Shown here piece by piece: positions 1 to 6,641 of a stretch of DNA of 6,641 nucleotides. The DNA comes from Elusimicrobiota bacterium (lineage in GTDB: Bacteria; Elusimicrobiota; Elusimicrobia; 2-02-FULL-39-32): positions 1 to 6,641 of the forward strand of contig JAHFBY010000067.1 of assembly GCA_023249835.1 (NCBI GenBank), in the 5' to 3' direction. Position numbers and translations under genes: made by a program. How positions within the stretch are numbered: the first letter of the stretch is position 1; every line of letters begins with the position of its first letter. The notes under the pieces are model-generated. The model made no database searches, was not told where the DNA came from, and was given only the letters and a program-made list of their open reading frames with translations.

Positions 1-3000
1 TTTAGAGCGCCTGATTTGTCGGTATAGGTGTAGAAGGTAGTGATCCTTTGAGCGGAAGAGGAACCGTCTAAATTTTTTGTTTTAGAATCGTTGGTAGCGG
101 AAGTGATTTTAGCTTGTCCGTTGATGATGGAGTAAGTTTGGTCCATGGTTCCGGTGGTGAGGTTGCCAAACCCGTCGTCAGCGGAAGTATTACCTTGCGC
201 AAAAGCAGAATCTAATTGACCCTTTGAGTTATACTTGTAAGTCATGGTTAAAGTTTGGCGGTTCCAGGAATTATCAATATTTGTGAGAGGATGATTGAAA
301 TCGCCGTATTGTCCGGCATTGGAAGACCAGGAGGTGGTAATGTTTTGAGCGAGTTTGGATTGACCGTTGACAATTTTGTAAGTCTGATTGATTGTGTTTA
401 AAGTATAGTTCCCAAATGCGTCGCAAGCGAGCGTTCGGGCCGGAGCATTTTGTACAGCGGACTTGAGTTTGCCGCCTTCATAAACGTAATTTATTACCAG
501 GGATTCGTTACGAATGTTATCGTTCCAACCCATGCGCGACCAAGAGCCATCGGTATTAGTGCCAAGCGAGCGCGTTTCCGTGCGCGCGAGTTTAGCTTGT
601 CCGTAAATAATAGCGTAGTCTTGTTCAATTTTGCTGGTCGTAGTGTTTTCAAAACCGTCGTTGGACAAGGTTGTTCCGCTTGAATGCGCGGAAGCTAATT
701 GACCTGACTTTTCGGTATAGGTGTAATTGGTCATGACTCCCTGTTCAGAAGAGGATCCATCCAAATTTGTGGTTTGAGAATTATTCGTGGCGGACTCTAG
801 TTTTGCTTGCCCGTTGATGATTTTAAAAGTTTGGTCCAGGATACCGGCAGTAAGGTTGCCAAACCCGTCCTCAGAAGAAGTGTTGCCGCGCGCAATAGCG
901 GAGGCTAAGCGACCTGACTTTTCATAGGCGTAGTCGGTCGTGACTATTTGCCTGGAAGAGGATCCGTCTAAATTTGTGGTTTGGGAATTGTTCGTGGCGG
1001 ACTCAAGTTTAGCTTGTCCGTTAATGATTTCGAAAGTTTGGTCAATGTTCCCGGTAGAGATGTTGCCATACCCATCATCAGCGGAAGTAGAGCCGTGGGC
1101 AATAGCAGAGGCTAACTGACCTAACTTGTCGGTATAGGTGTAGTTGGTGGTGACTATTTGCTCAGAAGAGGATCCGTCTAAATTTATGGTTTTAGAATTA
1201 TTCACAGCGGACTCAAGTTTGGCTTGTCCGTTGACAATTTTAAAAGTTTGATCGATGTTCCCGGTGGAGAGGTTGCCGAACCCGTCGTTAGCGGTAGTAT
1301 CGCCGCTAGCGCGCGCAGAAGCTAACTGACCGCTCTTGTGCGTTGCCGTAACCGCGTAATTCGTCTCGCCATAATAGTTGTAGCTGGTAGTGATCGATTG
1401 CCTGGAAGAGGATCCATCTAAATTAATCGTGTTTGAAACATTCGCAGAGGAGGCAACTTTGGCTTGTCCGTTGATAACAATATAGGTTTGTTCAACCGTT
1501 CCGGTAGTGAGGTTACCGTACCCGTCGTTGGCAGAAGTGGCGCCGCCGGCTCGCGCTGCGGCCAATTGCCCAATTTCATGCGTTGCCGTAACCGCGTAAT
1601 TGGTATCGCCGTAATAATTGTAGTGCGTGGCCAGCGTTTGGTCCTGGGTAGAACCGTCTTGATTTAAGGTACGCGAAATACTGAGGTTGCTTGAAAGTTT
1701 CGCCTGGCCGTTTATAACGCTGTAAGACTGTTGGTTTTCAGTGCGGGTATAGTTGTTAAAACTGTCGCCTGAAACTGAAATTCCAGAAACGGCGTTCACT
1801 CGCTCTAAGTTCCCCAATTCGTCGTAATAATATTTTATTACCGGAACGCGGGTTTGGACGCCTTCAACAATTTTTCCGTCTGAACGGTTCCAGGTCCCGT
1901 CCAACAAATTAACGGTGCCCGACGTTGTTTGGGACTGGCTTACCTTCGCTTGGCCGTTTATTATTTCGTAACTCTGAACAGTTTTGCTTTCAGTTCTGTT
2001 GCCGAACTCGTCTAAACTAACGCTTTCTCCATATCCCGCCGCGCCAATCAGTTTGCCCGCGGAATTAAACGCTTGAGTTATCACAACCTCTTGGGAAACG
2101 CCGTCAATAATTTGAGTTTCGGTTTTAGATTGATAGAGGTTGTTATCCGCGGAGTTTAAGGAAACTGTTTGAACGCTTCCGTCATGCAGCGCAAAGTTAA
2201 TCGTAACCAATTGTTCCTTCGCGTCTTCGCTGTAGCTTACTTGTGCCACCTGATAGTCGTTATCGGCAAAATAAATCGCCACCCAGTGGTTGGATTCATC
2301 TTTTTGTAAATGAAAAACGGTTTGGTCCAGTTGCAGTTGGGCAACGGTAATGCCGCTGGGCAAGTCCGCGGTTGGACTAAACAGCTCTCCAAACGTTGAT
2401 TCCCCGGCATAGTTGTACTCTACGCGCATGGCTTGGCCCTTCACTCCCGCATCGCTCGCCCAACCAGAATAGGTTATGCTGCCGTCAACATTTTCCGCTT
2501 TGGACTGGGTTTGGCTCACTTTAATTTTTGCGGTTCCGGAAATAATCGTATAGGTTTGCTCTATTCGCGATTCGGTCCAATTGCCCCTTCCGTCTTGGGA
2601 CATTGACCTGCCTTGCGTGGCGCTGGCGTTAAGGAGCAGTCCGTTGGCCGTATAGGTGTAAGTCGTTTCAATTGCTTTTGTCTGCGCTTTATTTTGCAGC
2701 GAGTTGTCCATAAAGCTAAAGGATCCGTCCGCGTTTTGGGACCGGTTCAAGGTTTGCGCCAGTTCCACCTTTGCTTGGTTGTTAAGGATGACGTATTTCT
2801 TATTTAAAGTTTCGGAGTAGCTAACGTTGTTGTTTTTGTCCTGGATAAGGATAATTCCCGACTGGGTGTTGGCTGCGTTACTCAGCAGACCCACGCCTGA
2901 ATACTCAAATTTGACAATGCTGTCTTGGGCGTTCCAGGACTTATAATTTTGGACGCTTTGCGAACCGTCCTTATTAAGGATGTCCGTATGGGTTATTGTT

Positions 3001-6000
3001 TGGCTGACTTTAGCTTGGTTAGCGACCACAATATAACTGTTTTTGGTTAGGTTGCGCGTTACGTTGCCGGAAGAGTCCTCGATGATCATTACGCTGGGAA
3101 CGTTGCTTTCCGCAACGCTTAAGTGTCCTTGTTCGTTATAGGTGTAGCTCACCACGTTGTCCTGGCTCGTCCAACTCTTGTTTTTATATTCCTCTATACT
3201 AGACGACCCGTCGCTATTGGCAGCGCGGGCGCGGGTTAGGCTCCTGCTCACTTTGGCCTGGTTATTGATCACGGTATAGGTGTTAAAAGTTTCGGTATAA
3301 GAGACGTTTTTAAAACTGTCTTGCATCAACATTACGGAAGATTGCGTTTGAACGGCTTGAGTTAATAGTCCGATTGAACTATAAGCGTATTCAACCACGC
3401 TTTCTTTTGATTGCCAATCTTTAAACTTGGAGACGCTGCGGGACCCGTCTTGATTAAATACGTTAGTTAGGCTCTGAGTTTGGCTGACTTTGGCTTGGCC
3501 GTTAATAATGACGTAGTTGTTGCTCGTAACAGTTTCAGTGACATTTGCAAAATGATCTTTTAGGAACATGCGCCCGGCTTGAGATTGTACCGCTCCGGTA
3601 ATCTGCCCTAAACTGTTATAAGAATAGTCCACCACTGAGCCTTGGCTGGATCGGCCATTAAAAGAATCTAGACTTAAAGAACCGTCCGCGTTGGCGACCG
3701 CGCTAAAGGTTTGGCTTTGCGCTATTTTAGCTTGGTTATTAATAACGATATAACTATTTTTTGTTTCGGTTAAAGAATAGTTTTCAAAAATGTCGCGGAC
3801 TATTAAGATGCCCGACTGAACGTTCGCCGCGCTGACCAACAACCCCAGATCGTCATAGGTATAGTTCACAACGTTATCTTGGCCTTGCCAATTACCAAAA
3901 GATTCAACGCTTGCAGAACCATCCTTATTTTGGACTTTAGTAGAAGTGGTTGTTTGCGCGACTTTAGCTTGATTTTGTTTTACGATGAAAACTTGGGAAG
4001 TGCGAGTTTGCGTCCAATTGTTAAAGGCGTCCTTAGAAATTGTAACGCTCGCGGTTGATGTGGGCGGGTCGTTTACCCTTAAGCGGCCGACAGAATCGTA
4101 GCGGTAGGTCATAACCGAACCCTCTTGCCAAGACTCTGAACCATCAGCGTTTAAACTGTGCGTTTTGGTTAGGGTGGTGTTTATTTTTGCCTGAGCGTTC
4201 ACGCGGAGGTAGGTTTGCGACACTCTGGACTCGGTCCAATTTTTCAAGTTTGAACCGTCGTGGCTCATGCTGATCGACTCACTTGCCGTAGCGGGAACGC
4301 TCGCTAGGTTTCCGTTATCGTCATAGTGGTAAGCGAGGACCGCTGCTTGGGTTTTAACCTTAAAAGCGCCTTCTCCGTGTTCCAGCCCGTCTTGCCAAGA
4401 TTCGGACCCGTCTTTATTTTGGGTGTGCGTCTTGCTGGTGGCAGTGGCGATCTTGGCTTGTCCATTGATAATAGTGTAGGTTTGCTCAATGTTGCTGGTC
4501 GTTACATTGTCAAACCCGTCGTTGGACTGGGACGTCCCTTGCGCCTTCGCTGAGGCGAGCTGGCCTAACTTATGGCCCCCATCTTCCGGGTTTCCAACTT
4601 GCCCGTAATAACCGTAAAGCGTGGTTAACTCTTGCCCGGATGAAGAGCCGTCCTTGTTTTTAGTTTGTGACGTGTTAATTACGGATGAAACTTTTGCCTG
4701 TCCGTTTAAAATAATATAGGACTGTTGCGACTGGCTTTGCGTGATATTGTCAAAACCATCGTTTGCCGCCGTGACCCCGGAAACGGCGGTGGCAGATACG
4801 AGCTGTCCAAATTCATCATAGGCATAGTTTACTACGCTCGCGCGAGTTTGGATTCCGCCCGCCAGGCTGCCGTCTGTGCGGCTCCAAGAACCGTCCAGTT
4901 GATTTTGGGTGGAAGATTCAGTTTGGGCATGGATCACTTTGGCTTGTCCGTTAATGATTTCGTAACGTTGGCGTACCTTGCTTTCGGTTATGTTACCTTG
5001 TAAGTCAAAGGTAAGGCTTTGCCCGCTGCCCGAAGCGCCAATGAGTTTGCCCAGAGCGTTAAAAGCTTGGGTAACCACGATCTCGGCGCCGTCTACTATT
5101 TTGGTCCTTGCCACATAAAAGTTCATGTCCGCGCGGTTTAGGGTAGCCATTTGAACGTTGCCGTCCGCCAGGGTAAAGGTCATTTGCACGGTTTCTTTGG
5201 GCAAACTATCTTGGATAGAAACCTGAGCAGTTTGGAGGTCGTTGTCTTGGAAGTAAAGCGCGATCCAGTTTTGATTTTCATCTTGTTGCAGATGAAAAAC
5301 AGTTCCGTTTAAGTTCAGTTCCGCCACCGTAACAAACGGTGCTTGACTAACCGCTTGATCTAAAGTTTGGCCGATTGTTTTTTCGCCTGCATAAGCGTAG
5401 TCCACTTTTGAAACCTGCCCTAAAACTTTGCCCCCCTCGTCTTTCCAACCGGAATAAGTAATAACGCCGTCGCGGTTAGTGGTTTTGCTTTGAGTTTCGC
5501 TGCTTTTAAGTTTGGCTGTTGCGCCCAGGACACTATAGGTTTGGTTAATTTTGCTTTGGGTCCAATTGTCATGACCGTCTTGAGCAACAGAAATGCCTTG
5601 CGCGGCAAGGGCGCTTGAGAGCCGCCCATAATGGTCGTAAGTGTACCTGGTGCGAACCCCGGCGGTTTGCACGTTGTTTTGGTTGGTGCCGTCCATCCAA
5701 GTGGAAGACCCGTCCGCGTTTTCTGACCGGGAATTATTTTCCGTTAATGTTGCTTTGGCTTGATTGTTAATGATTAAGTACTCTAAGTTTTTAGATTCAG
5801 TGTAACTATAACCGTCAAACTTATCTTTGATGATTAGAGTAGAGGACTGCGTGTTGCGGGCTCCGGTAAGAAACCCAGTATCTTCATCAAAGCTGTATTG
5901 GAGCACGCTGTCTTGGGACTGCCAAGCGCCGTGGCTTCCCACGCTTTGGGAACCGTCCACGTTATCGATTTGGGTGTTGGTCTTGCTCTGCGTAACTTTG

Positions 6001-6641
6001 GCCTGATTTTTAATGCTTTTTCCATAGGTGTTGTCAGTTTGCGTGCGGGTAACGTTGCCAAAAAAATCCTGAAGGAGCAAAACGCCGGGGGTAACGTTTT
6101 GCGCCTCAGTTAAAAGTCCGGTATCGGTATTGTATTTATAGTTGGTAACCGCGTCCTGGCTTTGCCAGCCTTTATGTTCGCCAATCGAGCGCGAACCGTC
6201 CACGTTGTCTAGTTCGGTGTGCGTGGAACTTTGCGTAACTTTAGCTTGGTTGTTAATCACGGTTCCATAGGTGTTGTTGGTTTGGGTTAAGGTAACGTTG
6301 CCAAAAAAATCCTGAAGGAGCAAAACGCCGGGGGTAACGTTTTGCGCCTCAGTTAAAAGTCCGGTGTCAGTATTGTATTTATAGTTGGTAACCGCGTCCT
6401 GGCTTTGCCAGCCTTTATGTTCGCCAATCGAGCGCGAACCGTCCACGTTGTCTAGTTCGGTGTGCGTGGAACTTTGCGTAACTTTAGCTTGGTTGTTAAT
6501 CACGGTTCCATAGGTGTTGTTGGTTTGGGTTAAGGTAACGTTGCCAAAAAAATCCTGAAGGAGCAAAACGCCGGGGGTAACGTTTTGCGCCTCAGTTAAA
6601 AGTCCGGTGTCAGTATTGTATTTATAGTTGGTAACCGCGTC
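1..6641 (-). CDS. Internal part of a giant tandem-repeat protein (RHS/YD-like), both ends outside the window
   Basis: The minus frame with complete codons from 6641 down to 3 was translated by hand and has no stop in 2,213 codons. Repeat units are in frame throughout, and the two substitutions between the closest copies are synonymous, so this is a real, maintained coding frame. The protein is a chain of about 25 units of 70-89 residues. Each carries N-x-D-G-S, V-x-x-Y-x-Y-x-x-x-G-x-L, D-x-F-G-N-x-T and Y-x-I-I-N-G-Q-A-K type motifs, all typical of beta-strands joined by tight turns. It is rich in Thr, Ser, Asn, Gln, Gly and Ala, and only one cysteine was seen (residue 2073 of the window). 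No membrane segment, signal peptide or catalytic motif is visible; termini lie elsewhere. The family was not recognised by name. The Y-x-Y-D-x-x-G-R-L hairpins resemble RHS/YD repeats. A secreted or surface structural or adhesive role is inference. An RHS-type toxin shell is possible, but no RHS core or toxin domain lies here. Confidence 0.95.
3..605 (-). repeat. Left-edge atypical class I units (237 and 246 bp) and one partial unit
   Basis: The unit from 591 to 354 has T-D-G-S-W-S-R, an altered hairpin Y-V-Y-E-G-G-K-L and the only cysteine seen in the window (A-C-D-A-F-G-N, codon 423-425). The unit from 354 to 108 has an altered anchor (G-Q-S-K) and lacks N-x-D-G-S. In its place it has S-W-S-S-N followed by I-D-N-S-W-N-R, then a normal Y-K-Y-N-S-K-G-Q-L and D-D-G-F-G-N-L-T. 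From 108 leftward a normal class I unit starts (N-L-D-G-S-S-S, Y-T-Y-T-D-K-S-G-A-L) and is cut by the window edge. The frame remains open, so this is not the end of the protein. Confidence 0.85.
591..1232 (-). repeat. Short class I unit array (210, 207, 210 bp)
   Basis: Three successive units bounded by anchors at 1218, 1008, 801 and 591. Each has N-G-Q-A-K-L-E-S-A (Y-G-Q-A-K-L-A-R in the leftmost anchor), N-L-D-G-S-S-S-x-Q, T-x-Y-x-Y-T-x-K-x-G-x-L-A-S-A and D-D/E-G-F/Y-G-N. They lack both the Trp segment and the Y-Y-G loop, which makes them the shortest units in the window. A DNA block around tccgtctaaattt, coding for N-L-D-G, is well conserved at about 963, 1172 and, with changes, 753 and 63. 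That suggests local tandem copying after the class I type formed. Confidence 0.88.
1218..1712 (-). repeat. Pair of 240-bp class I units with a Y-Y-G loop
   Basis: Both units have about ten extra residues inside the Y-x-Y...G-Q-L hairpin, reading Y-Y-G-E/D-T-N-Y-A-V-T-A-T-H. The loop DNA at about 1338-1383 and 1578-1623 is nearly identical at an offset of 240 bp, which points to duplication of one unit. The unit at 1458-1712 is also the last member of superunit block A, and its block B partner (4452-4706) has a loop of the same length but different sequence. The neighbouring units to the left lack the loop. Confidence 0.85.
1458..2783 (-). repeat. Superunit block A: transition unit, extended unit, two class I units
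   Basis: Residues 1287-1728. From the right: a 243-bp transition unit with N-A-D-G-S-F-S-F, Y-T-Y-T-A-N-G-L-L and D-G-R-G-N-W-T-E-S; a 582-bp extended unit starting G-T-A-K and carrying the inserted domain; a 246-bp unit with L-D-G-T-W-N-R-S-D-G, G-V-Q-T-R and Y-Y-D-E-L-G-N-L; and a 240-bp unit with a Y-Y-G-D-T-N-Y loop. Anchors at 1458, 1698 and 1944 are each exactly 2,994 bp from those at 4452, 4692 and 4938. The anchors at 2526 and 2769 are 2,985 bp from their partners, because the extended unit here is three codons longer. Confidence 0.9.
2082..2411 (-). other. Inserted domain, copy A (about 110 residues)
   Basis: Residues 1411-1520. It is flanked by Y-N-Y-A-G-E on its N-terminal side and V-I-T-Q-A-F-N-S-A-G-K-L-I-G-A on its C-terminal side, as in copy B. 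It contains F-S-P-T-A-D-L-P-S-G, then T-V-F-H-L-Q-K-D-E, W-V-A-I-Y-F-A-D-N-D, A-Q-V-S-Y-S-E-D, and a hairpin with L-H-D-G-S-V-Q. The Pro-containing N-terminal third differs most from copy B and accounts for the length difference. No known family was recognised. It may be a binding module or a spacer within the repeat fibre. Confidence 0.75.
2769..3977 (-). repeat. Class II unit array, second copy (five units)
   Basis: Anchors at 3963, 3726, 3489, 3252, 3009 and 2769 delimit five units of 237-243 bp. They share the class II layout: D-G-S, a Trp in four of the five (S-Q-W, S-T-W, A-N-W and similar; S-R-G-N-F in the unit below 3726), D-x-V-V-x-x-Y-x-Y, G-L-L or similar, a hydrophobic stretch such as L-I-L-I or L-M-V-S, and V/I-N-N-Q-A-K. 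Unlike the array at the right edge, these copies are well diverged in DNA and protein, so they are older or have escaped homogenisation. They sit before block A just as the 5754-6641 array sits before block B. Confidence 0.88.
3963..4466 (-). repeat. Two irregular units (267 and 222 bp)
   Basis: The 4452-4185 unit is 89 residues long. It has K-D-G-S-E-S-W-Q-D followed by a Gly/Glu/His-rich extra loop near 4347-4385, then Y-H-Y-D-D-N-G-N-L and N-W-T-E-S. The 4185-3963 unit has 74 residues and N-A-D-G-S-E-S-W-Q-E-G-S, Y-R-Y-D-S-V-G-R-L-R and N-N-W-T-Q-T. It has a Pro-Pro-Asp where other units have the Ala-Gln stretch. Both share the S-E-S-W-Q signature, so they probably derive from one parent. 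They separate the class I units of block B from the next class II array, and no equivalent pair is visible left of block A. Confidence 0.82.
4452..5768 (-). repeat. Superunit block B: transition unit, extended unit, two class I units
   Basis: Residues 292-730 of the window protein. From the right: a transition unit (5768-5511) with N-A-D-G-S-S-T-W, an excellent YD-type hairpin Y-T-Y-D-H-Y-G-R-L, and D-G-H-D-N-W-T; an extended 573-bp unit (5525-4938) that starts A-T-A-K and holds an inserted domain; a 246-bp unit with L-D-G-S-W-S-R-T-D-G and Y-A-Y-D-E-F-G-Q-L; and a 240-bp unit with a G-Y-Y-G loop. The same order with nearly the same spacings recurs at 1458-2783. The pair therefore marks a repeat of about 1,000 residues built on top of the small repeat. 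Confidence 0.9.
5073..5390 (-). other. Inserted domain, copy B (about 106 residues)
   Basis: Residues 418-523. It lies between Y-A-Y-A-G-E and V-V-T-Q-A-F-N-A-L-G-K-L-I-G-A, and so appears to split or replace one hairpin of the standard unit. It lacks the Q-A-K anchor and is more charged and hydrophobic than the repeats. Its best conserved part is T-V-F-H-L-Q-x-D-E followed by W-x-A-x-Y-F-x-D-N-D and A-Q-V-S; about 20 of 30 residues in that stretch match copy A. Alternating hydrophobic residues suggest a beta-sandwich or sheet. The fold and function were not recognised. Confidence 0.75.
5754..6641 (-). repeat. Class II unit array, N-terminal side of the window
   Basis: Three complete 243-bp units and part of a fourth, truncated by the window edge. 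They carry the motif order N-N-Q-A-K-V-T-Q, N-V-D-G-S, G-W-Q-S-Q-D, Y-K-Y-N-T-D-T-G-L-L, L-L-Q-D-F-F-G-N-V-T and T-Y-G-x-V-I-N-N-Q-A-K. The unit at 5754-5997 is the most divergent; those to its right are nearly identical to each other. In units ending at 5997, 6240 and 6483 an extra Gly follows the Tyr before the anchor, which explains why they are one codon longer than the usual 240-bp class II unit. The array leads directly into the transition and extended units to the left and continues past 6641. Confidence 0.9.
6048..6641 (-). repeat. Near-perfect 243-bp tandem repeat (81 codons)
   Basis: Bases 6048-6398 match 6291-6641 at a fixed offset of 243 bp over 351 bp with two differences: A at 6123 against G at 6366, and G at 6126 against A at 6369. 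Both are third-position changes on the coding strand (Asp GAT/GAC and Thr ACC/ACT), so the proteins are identical. Left of 6048 the unit diverges sharply. The copies continue to the window edge, so the true copy number is unknown. A run of seven A (seven T on the coding strand, encoding F-F-G) recurs at 6060, 6303 and 6546. Confidence 0.97.

Larger units (their letters stand above)
108..6641 (-). repeat. Small-unit protein repeat array, about 80 residues per unit, 25 anchors
   Basis: The invariant Lys codon of the Q-A-K motif begins, in plus coordinates, at 108, 354, 591, 801, 1008, 1218, 1458, 1698, 1944, 2526, 2769, 3009, 3252, 3489, 3726, 3963, 4185, 4452, 4692, 4938, 5511, 5754, 5997, 6240 and 6483. 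Spacing is mostly 237-246 bp. Exceptions are 207-210 bp (591-1218), 222 and 267 bp (3963-4452), and 573 and 582 bp (the two extended units). Lys is present in all 25 anchors and an aromatic residue seven to nine positions before it in all 25. Gln becomes Thr only at 2526 and 5511. Two main classes are seen: class I (N-G-Q-A-K, often D-G-S-S-S) and class II (N-N-Q-A-K, with Trp 4-10 residues after D-G-S and Q-D-x-V-x-x-Y). Confidence 0.93.

Noticed and set aside
354..605. Decayed or frameshifted unit suggesting a pseudogene
   Set aside because: The altered anchor (G-Q-S-K), missing D-G-S and Cys are substitutions only. The frame remains open and the normal unit pattern resumes at the left edge.
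450..683. Plus-strand open frame of 77 codons, and similar ones at 1464-1667, 2613-2807, 4326-4553 and 5898-6113
   Set aside because: All are antisense shadows. Several translate to the same kind of peptide (such as L-S-V-N/D-N) because each is read from an equivalent place in a repeat unit.
4725..5003. Plus-strand open frame of 92 codons
   Set aside because: It lies antisense to the continuous minus-strand repeat frame. Its sequence follows the reverse complement of the repeat units, and it has no ribosome-binding site or recognisable domain.
5834..6061. Minus-strand open frames at 5834-6061, 5420-5629 and 4304-4489
   Set aside because: They are in a different minus frame (first codon base one position off) and contain none of the repeat motifs. 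The adjacent frame is open across the whole window.
6060..6552. Runs of seven A at 6060, 6303 and 6546 as slippery or phase-variable sites
   Set aside because: The run encodes F-F-G in an unbroken frame and recurs simply because the unit is duplicated. No frame change or alternative frame continuation is seen.
6048..6641. CRISPR array or noncoding satellite
   Set aside because: The period is 243 bp with no short repeat and unique spacer pattern, differences are synonymous, and unit lengths are multiples of three.
1..6641. Polymorphic RHS toxin with a C-terminal effector
   Set aside because: No RHS core cleavage motif, toxin domain or immunity gene is visible. The window contains only internal repeats, so a toxin role cannot be supported.

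Overview
The whole 6.6 kb window lies inside one very large protein-coding gene on the minus strand. Read from base 6641 down to base 3, that frame gives 2,213 codons without a stop. Neither the real start (beyond 6641) nor the stop (before 1) is present. No second gene, RNA gene, promoter, terminator, insertion sequence or intergenic gap can be supported.

The protein is an array of related units of about 70-89 residues. Each ends or begins with an aromatic-x-I/V-I-N-G/N-Q-A-K motif; 25 such anchors were located. Other recurring elements are N-x-D-G-S, a V-x-x-Y-x-Y-(D)-x-x-G-x-L strand-turn-strand, and D-x-F-G-N-x-T. These resemble a loose RHS/YD-type beta-hairpin repeat. Reading in the protein direction (right to left), the layout is: (1) class II units (N-N-Q-A-K, Trp after D-G-S), 6641-5754, with 243-bp copies that are almost identical; (2) a transition unit, an extended unit with an inserted domain of about 106 residues, and class I units, 5768-4452; (3) two irregular units, 4466-3963; (4) a second class II array, 3977-2769; (5) a second transition, extended and class I block, 2783-1458; (6) class I units with a Y-Y-G loop, then short 207-210 bp units, then two atypical units, to the left edge.

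Items 2 and 5 match each other in unit order and nearly in unit length, offset by 2,985-2,994 bp. The gene is therefore built at two levels: units of about 80 residues, and superunits of about 1,000 residues. The right edge shows recent tandem copying, while the rest is well diverged.

The organism cannot be fixed from this window. An uninterrupted giant repeat protein of moderate GC, nearly free of cysteine and rich in Thr, Ser, Asn, Gln and Gly, suggests a free-living bacterium making a huge secreted or surface protein. Omnitrophota (formerly OP3) are known for genes encoding proteins of tens of thousands of residues and are a reasonable but unproven guess.
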